Source of the DNA: CAMDKS01 sp964402975
GTDB lineage: Bacteria > Bdellovibrionota_B > Oligoflexia > Oligoflexales > RGVZ01
Length of the DNA stretch: 64,000 nucleotides
Assembly: GCA_964402975.1 (NCBI GenBank)
Contig: CAYOEM010000001.1
Coordinates: forward strand, 310,001-374,000
Direction of reading: 5' to 3'
The notes beneath the pieces were generated by a model. That model saw nothing but the letters and a program-made list of their open reading frames with translations, did not search any database and was not told the origin of the DNA. Below, piece after piece: positions 50,883-59,599 of this stretch. A program made the translations under genes and the position numbers. Each line of letters opens with the position of its first letter. The stretch's first letter is position 1.

Positions 50883-51206
50883 TCAGCCCACTTTACGTTT
50901 GACTGGCTTTCGAGCTCGCTCCTGCAAGCAGAACGTCTTTTTTGGCGCTAGTATCTGAAGGTAGCGAAATAGCTTATCACTAGAGAATTTTTCAAGCTTT
51001 CCATTGAGTAGATCACTGATCCGGGGCTGCGGTTCATCAAGGATTTTTTCAATGGCTCTGGGCGAAAGCTCGTTTGTGAGAATTTCATCGCGAATCTTGT
51101 CGAAGATCAGCACCCGCAAGCGTAAATCTGCTGACTGCTTGGGCGTGAATCCAAGAAATTCCCAGACGTCGGTTGTCGATGTCTTAATTTGATTACGCTT
51201 TGGCAT
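50883..51206 (-). CDS. XRE antitoxin-like HTH protein, no partner
   Basis: 107 residues from ATG 51206 (AGAAGG upstream). Opens TTDVWEFLGFTPKQSADLRL, typical of XRE antitoxins paired with RelE-type toxins. HTH: LSPRAIEKILDEPQPRISDL, LNGKLEKFSSDKLF. Upstream is only a 20-codon frame ending at its start, not a toxin. Another orphan antitoxin or regulator. Confidence 0.75.
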   Translation of the reverse strand: MPKRNQIKTSTTDVWEFLGFTPKQSADLRLRVLIFDKIRDEILTNELSPRAIEKILDEPQPRISDLLNGKLEKFSSDKLFRYLQILAPKKTFCLQERARKPVKRKVG

Positions 51207-51456
51207 CTCAAGACCTTCTCTTTTCACAAACCAAGGGTTGCTTTAGGATCTCCGACCCTAAGTTATACATTTTTTTATATATATGAATCTATATATTTTG
51301 GCGGGCGGGAGCCGGGCCGTATGACGCTCGCGGCCGGAGGGGAATCTTCAAGCAAGACTGACGAGCCTCGCGACTTGGTATTTTTTTCAATAGTTACGGG
51401 CCATTGCAGACTACGGGCGGGTCTTGCGTCCTAAGTTGTCACAGAGTGATCCGATA

Positions 51457-51489
51457 AGGCCTCCACAGCAAATGAAGCTCTGGAGGCCT
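51457..51489 (+). promoter_or_regulatory. Hairpin sequestering a ribosome-binding site
   Basis: AGGCCTCCA (51457-51465) pairs with TGGAGGCCT (51481-51489), a 9-bp stem with a 15-nt loop. The 3' arm contains GGAGG, 8 nt before the ATG at 51495. In the folded mRNA the site is hidden, implying translational control. Confidence 0.7.
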
Positions 51490-51494
51490 GCCCG

Positions 51495-52343
51495 ATGGAC
51501 ATGACGACTTTTCTCACCACGAAAGTAAAGCCAAAGATTGAAGAGATCTTAGAGCAATCTATCGAGCTTGAGTTTGGCGAGGAGTTTGAAGCCACTGGTG
51601 GCGTCAAGAAAAAATCTGACCAAGACCACCAGATCTATGATTACCCCGATGACCCACACTATCTAACCATCAGTCAGTCCCTCATTATCGGAATGACTCA
51701 GGTGTCTGCTGGTATGCCAGTGACCACAAGGCCAAAGAGGCTCATCGTGTCAGCCCTATCTCGCGATATTGCCGGAGCCGTAATCCGGATAATTCGCGAG
51801 CTTTTAACTGACGTGGACTTTGCACCGCTCACTGACAAACCTCTTTGCTTTGGCATCAAGGGCATGACAGGTGTCATTAGAAGTGTCGACATTTCAAATA
51901 ACCTTGAACTTAAAAACATGCGCCACAAAGTAGCCCTTGAGCGCGTCAAAGACGCCGTCCAAGAGACAAAAGATGACGCCAGCTATCAGCTCAAATATCT
52001 GACCTATAAAACCTCTAAGATGAAACGAGACGCCCTAGAGGAACGAATCAAAGATAACCTTGATCTTTTACTGACAGCCGGACTCTATCATCTGATGATG
52101 CGAGAAGAGCCAGAGATTGGAGTGTGGATATTAAAGCTAGCGCCAGGGTATATGGTGAGTTCGGTGATGAAAAATCTACCTGACTCCTACCGAGACGACA
52201 TGACTGCAATCACCAAAGCCTCAGAAGAGTTTAAGATCACGCTGCAGTGCCTGAGATCACTGGCCATTTATACAGACAAGCTCGTGGCTTTTGGTGAGAA
52301 CGGCCCACCGACTCATGTGCCGTTTTTCAAGGAGTGGGAGTGA
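51495..52343 (+). CDS. Unknown soluble protein (282 aa)
   Basis: 282 residues, acidic and helical. KPKIEEILEQSIELEFGEEF, a charged region, LIVSALSRDIAGAVIRIIRE and YMVSSVMKNLPDSYRDDMTA stand out. No domain recognised. ATG 51495 uses the GGAGG that lies in the hairpin at 51457-51489. A repeat like those of the 6.6-19 kb array, in matching orientation, begins 4 bp after its stop, so it is arranged as a cassette. Confidence 0.65.
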   Translation: MDMTTFLTTKVKPKIEEILEQSIELEFGEEFEATGGVKKKSDQDHQIYDYPDDPHYLTISQSLIIGMTQVSAGMPVTTRPKRLIVSALSRDIAGAVIRIIRELLTDVDFAPLTDKPLCFGIKGMTGVIRSVDISNNLELKNMRHKVALERVKDAVQETKDDASYQLKYLTYKTSKMKRDALEERIKDNLDLLLTAGLYHLMMREEPEIGVWILKLAPGYMVSSVMKNLPDSYRDDMTAITKASEEFKITLQCLRSLAIYTDKLVAFGENGPPTHVPFFKEWE

Positions 52344-52347
52344 CCGT

Positions 52348-52383
52348 GCGTCTGCCGTTAAACACTGACTCCGACGTCGGAGT
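52348..52383 (+). repeat. Array-type repeat copy 11
   Basis: Plus strand: GCGTCTGCCGTTAAACAC, TG, then ACTCCGACGTCGGAGT, a perfect 16-bp palindrome (52368-52383). It starts 4 bp after the preceding stop, as in the main array. Confidence 0.75.
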
Positions 52384-52475
52384 GGGCCCAAATTCGTATG
52401 TATTTCTTCAAGTTCGCAAAGACATCTTCCCCTCATCAGATTGACTCAAAAAATTAAGGACTTATAAACCTAGCG

Positions 52476-52514
52476 TTGATTAACCAAATAACTATCTATA
52501 TATTATCTAGATAG
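52476..52514 (+). promoter_or_regulatory. brnTA promoter with operator
   Basis: TTGATT (52476-52481), 17-bp spacer, TATATT (52499-52504). CTATCTA (52492-52498) and TAGATAG (52508-52514) flank the -10. Compare the promoter of the decayed brnT at 12144-12175, which has the same spacer length. Confidence 0.7.
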
Positions 52515-52528
52515 CGGACTGGGGTAGC

Positions 52529-52810
52529 ATGACGCTAGAGTTTCAGTGGGACACTACAAAAAATGTCCTTAACCTCAAAAAGCATGGGATATGGTTTGAA
52601 GAGGCGCAGACGGTATTTGACGATCCACTAGGACGGCTTTTCATGGACGAGTCTAGTCACGAGGAGCGCTACGTTTTGATAGGCGCAAGTTTCTCGTCGC
52701 AAGTCTTAGTGGTGGTTCACTGCTACAAAAATGAAGACTCGGTAGCACGAATCGTTTCCGCACGCCGTGCAACCAAACAAGAAAGGTCTTTCTATGAAAA
52801 AACAATATAA
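52529..52810 (+). CDS. brnT: BrnT-family RNase toxin, intact
   Basis: 93 residues: LEFQWDTTKNVLNLKKHGIW then FEEAQTVFDDP, and the C-terminal IVSARRATKQERSFYEK with the catalytic R..SARRAT segment. It provides the intact template for the deleted brnT at 12018-12126: same opening, same end and the same 17-nt overlap with the antitoxin start. Should be an active ribonuclease toxin held by the next gene's product. Confidence 0.88.
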   Translation: MTLEFQWDTTKNVLNLKKHGIWFEEAQTVFDDPLGRLFMDESSHEERYVLIGASFSSQVLVVVHCYKNEDSVARIVSARRATKQERSFYEKTI

Positions 52811-53012
52811 CTTCTCAAAAATGAAAGAAGTCAAAAACCCGTACCCAAAGCTTAAAAAGAAGCTGGTCGGCATCAACCTAAGTCCCGAAGTGATTGACTA
52901 CTTTAAGGCCCTAGCCTTGGAATGCAAAATACCCTACCAAAAACTGATTGATCTTTATCTACTGGACTGCGTTAAGACCAAGAAAAAAATCTCTCTCAAG
53001 TGGACGGCATGA
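52794..53012 (+). CDS. brnA: BrnA-like antitoxin
   Basis: 72 residues from ATG 52794 (MKKQYNFSKMKEVKN); an earlier frame start at 52767 lies inside the toxin and is unlikely. Ribbon-helix-helix: VGINLSPEVIDYFKALALEC, KIPYQKLIDLYLLD. Starts 17 nt inside brnT, a translationally coupled order. Followed 3 bp later by array-type repeat copy 12. Confidence 0.85.
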   Translation: MKKQYNFSKMKEVKNPYPKLKKKLVGINLSPEVIDYFKALALECKIPYQKLIDLYLLDCVKTKKKISLKWTA

Positions 53013-53014
53013 GG

Positions 53015-53064
53015 ATGTCCGCCGTGGTGACAAACCGGGACAAACCGGGACGGACAAACCGGGA
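53015..53064 (+). repeat. Array-type repeat copy 12 with tandem GACAAACCGGGA
   Basis: Begins ATGTCCGCCGTGGTG, the left block of the array repeat. The 12-mer GACAAACCGGGA then occurs three times (53029, 53039, 53053), with the first two overlapping by 2 nt. The palindromic centre is missing. The repeat arm may have slipped and expanded. Confidence 0.6.
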
Positions 53065-53193
53065 CACCCGACTGATTGAGTATTGATTAGCCAGGATAAC
53101 TAGGGCCACAGCTGAAGTTAAGCATAGCAGGCACCCAGCAGCGCCTTTTTTATATTCAATTAGGTGGGTGTCCCCATTTTTAAAAAGTCTAGT

Positions 53194-54117
53194 CTAGTGA
53201 AGCACGCAGTAAAGAAGTCCATAATCGGCAGAGGCTCTCGGATCAAAAGTTGTAGACACAACTGCAGGGCTATCTTTATTAATTTTACTAACTCCTGAAT
53301 AGCAATCATTTGCTCCTGCTCCACAAGCAGCTTTTTTCCCAGTGGTTGCAGTCAAGATTTTATATACCTGATAACCACCCCCCCCAGACTCATACTCAAT
53401 GCCTTTTCCAAGTAGAGACCTGATACTCTGAGCATTAGCTGGTAGCTCATCGTCTAAGGAGGAGTCTTTGAATGCCTCCATCTCATAGAGAGTGGGAAGT
53501 CTCATCCCTAGCTTTGCGCACTCACTGTGATTCGCTAAAAACCATTTACCTTGATTCCACGTACTGGGGATACTACCACCTACAAGTGTATACGATGAAG
53601 CACCGAAGCTTATAAAATCAAAACATCGTCCAGCTTCACCTTCGTCGTTAAGCCCTGTGAAAACCTTACCTGGACACGCGCGGCCACTGAAATTAAAAAG
53701 ATCACGGAAAACCAAATAAGTTGAAGTATCATAATTACGACCGCCGGGCTCCAGTTTCATCTGCCAACGCAAGTTTTTAGCAGGGTCCCAAAAACCTGTG
53801 AAATTTAAGATGCGGTCAGCAGTCAGAGATTTCCAATAACCACGGTCTCCAATTGTAGTATATTCAATTTTTTCAGTGGTACCGGTGATGGTTTTACGAT
53901 CTCCCGGCTCAAGGTTAGGTAGAGCATAACAGCTATTATTTGGCCCTCCACACTCATCGGAATTAAGTTGCTCAACAGATTTCTCACCGCCCTGCACTGA
54001 GCCGCCTTTACCAGAAACTTTCGCGTTGGAACAGGTCGTCAAAAGACAAAGCGCCGAGACTACCAAGATACTGGCTAGAAGTTTCTCAAAGCTTTTTAAA
54101 TCGTTACCCAAACCCAT
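53194..54117 (-). CDS. Lipoprotein with DUF1566/lectin-like C-terminal region
   Basis: 307 residues from ATG 54117 (AAGGGGAGT upstream). Lipobox LTTC. The C-terminal part has WFLANHSECAKLGMRLPTLY EMEAF-like wording, as in DUF1566/FGE-type or C-type-lectin-like modules of Bacteroidetes and Bdellovibrionota lipoproteins. Several Cys pairs (ACGAGANDC) could form disulfides. Probably an envelope protein. Divergent direction from its right-hand neighbour is not seen; both are minus-strand. Confidence 0.72.
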   Translation of the reverse strand: MGLGNDLKSFEKLLASILVVSALCLLTTCSNAKVSGKGGSVQGGEKSVEQLNSDECGGPNNSCYALPNLEPGDRKTITGTTEKIEYTTIGDRGYWKSLTADRILNFTGFWDPAKNLRWQMKLEPGGRNYDTSTYLVFRDLFNFSGRACPGKVFTGLNDEGEAGRCFDFISFGASSYTLVGGSIPSTWNQGKWFLANHSECAKLGMRLPTLYEMEAFKDSSLDDELPANAQSIRSLLGKGIEYESGGGGYQVYKILTATTGKKAACGAGANDCYSGVSKINKDSPAVVSTTFDPRASADYGLLYCVLH

Positions 54118-54247
54118 AGACTCCCCTTTTCGAAGACCACTAGGAGATCGGTCGGTAGACGGCCAAACTTGAGACGAAAAAAGCACCTGGTACGGTTAAA
54201 TAAAAGCCTGTATTTATTGGGTAAATCAAGATTTTCAGAGCCTCAGA

Positions 54248-55285
54248 CTAACCAGCCTTCTTCGGGTAGCTTGATGTGATGTCGTGAGCAGCTTTGCAGA
54301 CGAGATCTTGAAGTTTAGCTGGCCCAAGAACCTTGGCGTCGCTGCCAAAGCCCAAGATCCAGCAGACCAGCTGCGGCGTGATGCCCACTTGTAGTTTTAG
54401 TTTTACGCTGCCGTCATTGTTACTTGTAAGAACTTGGCTTGGATGCCACGTGCGTTCTTTGATGTACTGAGACCTTGAAGCTATAAACAAGATTTCCACA
54501 GCTTCAGTTTGGTTCGCCCGCCAGACTCCAAAACTGGACTTAAAATGCTCGTCAGGAGATGAAACGTTTCCCGTGTAGGCCTTATCAATCATCTCGACTT
54601 TTGACATACGAGGCAGAGCAAAGGTTTTGACGGTCTGATCGGCTAGATCTTCGGCTACGAGGTAGAGACTGCGCTCTCTAAAGTAAAGATAATGAGGCCC
54701 AAGTTCACGCTCACGCTCGGTCTGGGAGTTTGAGGATTTGTAGTGAAGCCTAAGGCACTGCCCCTCACCGATGGCAGCGTGAATCGTGTCGACCACGTCA
54801 GGATCAGAGTCGACGACTTTTGCGTCTGATAGATCCACGTGGAGATCCTTGGCGAGTTCATCCAGAAGGCCACGGTTACGAGAGCCAATGAGATCACTCA
54901 CCCGCTCGAAGAAATGATCAAGGCCCGTGAAAAGTGGATTTTTTGAGAGCGCTTTAAATTGTTCTTTCGCAAGATAAAGACCCGCCAATTGACGCTGGGA
55001 GATTTTCAGTACGGCCGCTTGAGCTTGGCGTGTCATGCGGGTACTGATGTCCACTTTCCAGCGCACGCCGCCTTGATCAGACTTGGAGCCGGACTCGGTG
55101 AGTGGAATTCCCGCGGCCAACAGGCCCTCGATGTCTCGGTGAATGGTCCGTTTAGTGACAGAGTAGCCGCGGTCAGTCAGTTGATCGGTGATTTCAGCGG
55201 GAGATAGCCCACGCGTGCCGGAAGCTTGCAGCATCTGGTGGATGACCAGCTGTCTTGAGGATTGACTGTTACGGCCCTTGGACAT
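54248..55285 (-). CDS. WYL-domain transcriptional regulator
   Basis: 345 residues from ATG 55285. N-terminal HTH (LSPAEITDQLTDRGYSVTKR, TIHRDIEGLLAAGIPLTES). The WYL domain in the centre contains LGPHYLYFRERSLYLVAED; the family's W is replaced by H, but the YLY/YLVAED block remains. WCX-like C-terminus. WYL regulators bind nucleotides and often control defence or stress genes. No obvious target beside it. Confidence 0.85.
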   Translation of the reverse strand: MSKGRNSQSSRQLVIHQMLQASGTRGLSPAEITDQLTDRGYSVTKRTIHRDIEGLLAAGIPLTESGSKSDQGGVRWKVDISTRMTRQAQAAVLKISQRQLAGLYLAKEQFKALSKNPLFTGLDHFFERVSDLIGSRNRGLLDELAKDLHVDLSDAKVVDSDPDVVDTIHAAIGEGQCLRLHYKSSNSQTERERELGPHYLYFRERSLYLVAEDLADQTVKTFALPRMSKVEMIDKAYTGNVSSPDEHFKSSFGVWRANQTEAVEILFIASRSQYIKERTWHPSQVLTSNNDGSVKLKLQVGITPQLVCWILGFGSDAKVLGPAKLQDLVCKAAHDITSSYPKKAG

Positions 55286-55452
55286 GATAGACGAGGCTCT
55301 CCCGAAGCAAAACAACCTACAGCGCCCGTTGAACACCCACTAACGGATGTCCCCACACGTGGCTAAGTCGTTGATCGGAAGGGCATATGTAGGCTTTAGA
55401 GACTTTGGCAAATAATTCGGCTAAGTCATGTGATTTCGACAGCTTAGAGAGC

Positions 55453-55480
55453 GAAAAAAGGCGCCCTCGCAAGGGCGCCT
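55453..55480 (-). terminator. Intrinsic terminator
   Basis: On the minus strand AGGCGCCCT and AGGGCGCCT form a 9-bp GC stem with a 4-nt loop followed by TTTTTT. It terminates the Cys-rich lipoprotein gene 30 bp downstream of its stop. Confidence 0.85.
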
Positions 55481-55510
55481 CTGAAGGGGATTAGATTTTA
55501 AAGAGCCCAC

Positions 55511-56872
55511 TCACCCGCAACTGCCACTGGAGCAGCTACCACATGAGCCACCACAGCTTCCATTAGAACATGACGAACAGCTGCCGCCCGAGCAGCTACC
55601 TTTACAGCTTTTGCAACTGCCACCTTGGCATCCGCAAGAAGACAGCTGACTAAACATACCGTTTGCAAATTTAGGAGCTTGGGAATTCGTTTGAGCAATC
55701 GTACCGGCAGCAGTGCCAGATCCGCCGCCCATGAAACTTCTAAACAGTCCTGCAATGCCACCAAGACCGCCAGCAGCGCCTGCGCCGCCACCTGACATGC
55801 CCAAGAGATTTCCGAGCATCGGCATGATTGAAGATAAAATATCGCCGCCGGCAAGAGATAACTCCTCATCCGCAAGCGAAAACGATCCTTGCGAGGCCGA
55901 CGCTTTTTCAGCTGCGACGGACGTCGATGCACCGGTCAACACAGCAGATACTTGAACGACTGCTGCGTCGATTTCGCGGAATAGTGCCGTGGACTTTTTA
56001 AATTTCGCCTTAGCAACCTCTAGGGACTTGCTATTGCAGTGTGCCGACTGAAATGAGTTTGCATAGACATAATCAAGGAACTGGCTTCGACGCTTAGAAT
56101 CTTTGAGGGCCGCTAGGCGCTCAAGAGGCTGCTCGATAGATGTGTTTTTAAGCTCTTGCTCACTCTTATCGCCAAGAAGATTTTGAATGACTTCGATTTT
56201 GTAGTCCTTGGTCGCTAGAATATCCGCCAAGAATGCATTAGCGACTCTCTCTTTTAGGGCAATTAATTGCAGGGATTCCTGCTCGGTAACGTCCAGGCCT
56301 TTTTTGTCTGCCGTCAAAGTCAGGCGGCTATAGAACTGAGCATACATATAGCCAAAAATCTGGGGACCATAGTACCTGATCTTCTTGGCATCGGGCGTAT
56401 GAATGATAGTGAAGATGGCGCCCTGGCGGCCGGTTGGATCACTCGCGAATTGGAAACAACCGTCAGTTTTTTCACCTTTAGATTCGTCTAGGTTTCGACC
56501 ATAGTGTGCGGATGCACAGATCTCGCTAGCACGACTGGTGATAAGCACCTGACCACCCATCTGCAAAAATAACGCCTCAGCGGACTGAGGCAAAGCGGAA
56601 ATATAATCTTTCACTGCCGTGCGTAACTCAGCTTGTTTTGCGGCGCTAACTTTGGCCGTGTCTAACTGATCGAAAATAATTTTCTGGTCTGTGATCTGGA
56701 CGGCGCTTGTGCCCTTACACTGATAGGCGTCAAGATTAAGGGTGCCGCTAGCAATTGAGTCGAGAGTCTTAATTCTGGCATAGGAATCATCTGAGGCCAC
56801 GCGACAGGAGGAAAAACAAAGAGCTAGAACTCCACTAAAGGCCAAAGAAACCGAGAGTCTTAGGTTAGACAT
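55511..56872 (-). CDS. Lipoprotein with Gly/Cys-rich C-terminal tail
   Basis: 453 residues from ATG 56872 (TTGGAGGTAACAACT upstream). Lipobox FSSC. A ~300-residue helical/mixed body is followed by a Gly/Ala hinge and a tail of ~45 residues that is nearly all Cys, Ser and Gly with one Lys pair (CGCQGGSCKSCKG, then GSC/SSC repeats). About 13 Cys in 45 residues suggests metal binding, dense disulfides or a modified peptide tail. The body has few Cys. No function recognised. Next to a caspase-like lipoprotein gene on the same strand. Confidence 0.75.
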   Translation of the reverse strand: MSNLRLSVSLAFSGVLALCFSSCRVASDDSYARIKTLDSIASGTLNLDAYQCKGTSAVQITDQKIIFDQLDTAKVSAAKQAELRTAVKDYISALPQSAEALFLQMGGQVLITSRASEICASAHYGRNLDESKGEKTDGCFQFASDPTGRQGAIFTIIHTPDAKKIRYYGPQIFGYMYAQFYSRLTLTADKKGLDVTEQESLQLIALKERVANAFLADILATKDYKIEVIQNLLGDKSEQELKNTSIEQPLERLAALKDSKRRSQFLDYVYANSFQSAHCNSKSLEVAKAKFKKSTALFREIDAAVVQVSAVLTGASTSVAAEKASASQGSFSLADEELSLAGGDILSSIMPMLGNLLGMSGGGAGAAGGLGGIAGLFRSFMGGGSGTAAGTIAQTNSQAPKFANGMFSQLSSCGCQGGSCKSCKGSCSGGSCSSCSNGSCGGSCGSCSSGSCG

Positions 56873-56997
56873 AGTTGTTACCTCCAAGGATTAGTGTATA
56901 TCGGCCACACTTGGGGTAATCTTTAAAAAAACATATTAATTAAATTATTACAGGGTGTTATCTGGTGTTTCAAAACAGCCTCATTTCCTAGTCTTGA

Positions 56998-57030
56998 TAA
57001 AAAACGAGGTCGCACCTAGATGCGACCTCG
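56998..57030 (-). terminator. Intrinsic terminator
   Basis: CGAGGTCGCA and TGCGACCTCG form a perfect 10-bp stem with a 6-nt loop; TTTTTT follows on the minus strand. It terminates the caspase-like gene at 57104. Confidence 0.9.
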
Positions 57031-57103
57031 CCTTTACCACGACAACCTGAGCTAGAACTAGAACTAGAACTCAACAAGAAGCAACTGGTGTCAATACGAA
57101 TAA

Positions 57104-58006
57104 TTACTGCGCGAACTCGAAAACTTTCTCGTCAAGCATTGCAGCAGGAACAGCTTTGTAAACCGGAAGGTGATGTCTTGTGTCCTTCCATGTGCTGTCG
57201 ACTGTCTTTTTGGCAAACTCGCCCATGGTCGCCTGACGATTTTCCTTCTTGAGTGTTGCAAACACTTGACGCAGTGACCACGTGAATGCTCCACCTTTAG
57301 CGCGTCCATAGTCGAGACTGGTTTGGGATTTTTTGGATGCTGCAAATGTCAAAAACTGCTCAATCTTGTCAGCTTTTGTCTTACCAACTGACACCGAAAG
57401 CTCATCTGTCATGAGTTGAGCTTGATTTTCAGCCAGTGCTTGTGCTTCTTCTGGTGTGGGATCTGCAAAAAACTCTGCAGGCTCATTCAGTGTCGCCATA
57501 TCTTCTGGTAGAGAGCCATTGCCGTCAACCCAGTGACCTGAAAAGCACGAGTCATTGAACGACATAAGGCGACGCAGAGGCTGTGCGCGACCAGCTGCAA
57601 TGGCGCGCGCCACTTCGCTATATCCAAGCATGCCGTCAGCCGTCATGAACTTACCGTCATTACTACCATGACCACTCACATAAAATCCGAGTGTGCCATT
57701 TTCACCCACTGCTGCTGACTGTGCAGTTAGTTGCTCAAGAATATATTTCTTGGAGGCATTAGCGTTTGAAATGACGCTCCAGTTGTAGCCGTTTGATGCA
57801 TCACTTAAGACTGCCGACATTTCACGAATATCTGTCGGTACACCAGCCAAGCCATTAGGAGCACCCATAACTAGGAAGACGTTTTTAGAATTTGGATCAT
57901 AGGGTCGAAACTTCAGGCTAGCAGAATCGTCTCTAGAGCCGCAGCTCACAAAACCTAATGTCAGGAGCACTGGAACAATAAAACTCTTCACGCCACGCTT
58001 TGCCAT
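57104..58006 (-). CDS. Caspase-like (C14) lipoprotein 1
   Basis: 300 residues from ATG 58006 (AAAGGAGAG upstream). Lipobox FVSC (Cys22). Caspase fold: FLVMGAPNGLAGVPTDIREM, catalytic His113 in YVSGHGSNDG, catalytic Cys154 in SFNDSCFSG. Bacterial C14 proteases usually cut after basic residues. An envelope-anchored form is unusual, since most are cytoplasmic. Paralogue at 59600. Probably processes envelope or secreted proteins. Confidence 0.88.
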   Translation of the reverse strand: MAKRGVKSFIVPVLLTLGFVSCGSRDDSASLKFRPYDPNSKNVFLVMGAPNGLAGVPTDIREMSAVLSDASNGYNWSVISNANASKKYILEQLTAQSAAVGENGTLGFYVSGHGSNDGKFMTADGMLGYSEVARAIAAGRAQPLRRLMSFNDSCFSGHWVDGNGSLPEDMATLNEPAEFFADPTPEEAQALAENQAQLMTDELSVSVGKTKADKIEQFLTFAASKKSQTSLDYGRAKGGAFTWSLRQVFATLKKENRQATMGEFAKKTVDSTWKDTRHHLPVYKAVPAAMLDEKVFEFAQ

Positions 58007-58226
58007 GGTTCTCTCCTTCATATCGTTTCTTGTCTCACTTGATTGATAAAAAATATTGTTTCACGATTTGCAATTATTTCAAAAAATTATTCGTGAAAAT
58101 CAAAATATCTAATGCATCGACAAATCATGAGACGCTCTCATAATCGCGTAGCATGCTGAAATCAGGTCGAGAACCCGCTGTTTTTCGCGATTATAGAAAT
58201 ATGAGAATAATCGACAATGAAGCGTA

Positions 58227-58586
58227 TTAATCAAGTGCTCGCGGCACTGAAATATCTCTAGCATGCGGAATATGTCGCATGATTTTAAAAATATTCTTTC
58301 TTATCACATAGCCGCAGCGATCCAAAAAATACTCGGCACAATTCAGATCACTTGCAAATACAAGTATAATTCCATCATCAGGAAGAATCTTAAAGAGCTT
58401 GAACGAGAAGCCGTCCAAGTCAGAATCGTCAAATCGATTTAAGACACGCCCTGATTTTGAAATATGAAACACGCCGTAGCATCCAACTAAACTTGTGTTC
58501 TGGTTTTGTTTTTTGACGAGAAAGAAATCCCCATAGATGAGCCGAGAGCCATCTTGGAATGTATGCAGCGTTGTGATCTTTGACAT
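58227..58586 (-). CDS. Unknown protein (119 aa), AT-rich
   Basis: 119 residues: DGSRLIYGDFFLVKKQNQNT, LVGCYGVFHISKSGRVLNRF, DCAEY-like Cys pair later. Beta-rich; possibly a WG/beta-propeller-type fragment. The ribosome site is weak, so start and reality are less certain than for its neighbours. Confidence 0.5.
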   Translation of the reverse strand: MSKITTLHTFQDGSRLIYGDFFLVKKQNQNTSLVGCYGVFHISKSGRVLNRFDDSDLDGFSFKLFKILPDDGIILVFASDLNCAEYFLDRCGYVIRKNIFKIMRHIPHARDISVPRALD

Positions 58587-58808
58587 CGCTATTTATTTTC
58601 GAATTTAAGGAGTTTTATTATGGATGCGGATTCTGCGAGTGATTACCGAAAATCCTGCATTATGAAAAGTGCGAAATCATTCATAAGAATATATGAGGGA
58701 TCAAAATTTTGAATATAAGACCACTCGTCATAAACTTTTTTTACACATCCTGATTCGATTCGATTTTGTTTCGAAACACATGTTCCCAAACCAACGAAAG
58801 GAACCTTT

Positions 58809-59591
58809 ATGCAACACACATTCTCATTAAGGGGCGTTATGGCTTCCATGGCCATGCTTGTCATGGCAAGCTGCGGACAAATCGATACCAAAGAAGACCA
58901 CTTCATTTCATGGGGTGAAAGCAGTGTCAAACGATCAGCGATTGCAAAGTCGTTAGAGCCGAGCTTCAAGATCTGTCTTGAGGGAACCATGAATGCTCAA
59001 GACTCGGCACGGGCGAAGGCCTGGGCAACTAGAGCGGTTTTGACATGGATGCGAGCCGTCAAACTCATCGACAACCGCATTTCCGGGCAACTCTCCCTAT
59101 CCTGCTCGGCACCTAACCTGACCATCAAGCTTCGCCAAGGCGGCGGGACCTCGTTTGCAAGCCCTTCCGTTTCAACCATCTACCTGACAAGACCTTATGG
59201 AACCTGGACTCATGAGCTTGGTCATGCATTTGCTGGCTTAAGTGATACCTACTCAGGACGCACCGCTGGCGCTTGTATAAGCGGCCAACCAGCATCTCTT
59301 ATGTGCTGGGGCGCATACGGCCCAAGAACAGATGCTGAGAAGTGGAGCTCTCTATGGGCCGACGATGTAGCAGGCATTCAGGCCAATTACCGGAAGATTT
59401 TCGGCAGCCAATTGACACCACCGGAATGGGCTTCAACAGTCAACTCCGAGGCCACGCTCAACGTTGCTAGTCCCTGGCCTGGATATAGCTTAAGTATCAA
59501 TGACGATGGAACAAGTCGGGTATCGATTGACAACTCACTTGAAACCTCTGTCATCGATACCGATCCTAATACGACAAGCCGAGACCTCTAA
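58809..59591 (+). CDS. Zinc metalloprotease lipoprotein
   Basis: 260 residues, site AAAGGAAC. Lipobox MASC (Cys22). Zinc motif HELGHAFAGLSD: His135, Glu136, His139 and Asp146 as third ligand (HExxHxxxxxxD, metzincin/aspzincin-like). SLMCWGAY further on may be a Met-turn. Expected to be a periplasmic or surface endopeptidase. It sits between the two caspase-like genes, on the opposite strand. Confidence 0.82.
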   Translation: MQHTFSLRGVMASMAMLVMASCGQIDTKEDHFISWGESSVKRSAIAKSLEPSFKICLEGTMNAQDSARAKAWATRAVLTWMRAVKLIDNRISGQLSLSCSAPNLTIKLRQGGGTSFASPSVSTIYLTRPYGTWTHELGHAFAGLSDTYSGRTAGACISGQPASLMCWGAYGPRTDAEKWSSLWADDVAGIQANYRKIFGSQLTPPEWASTVNSEATLNVASPWPGYSLSINDDGTSRVSIDNSLETSVIDTDPNTTSRDL

Positions 59592-59599
59592 TCAGCTCA

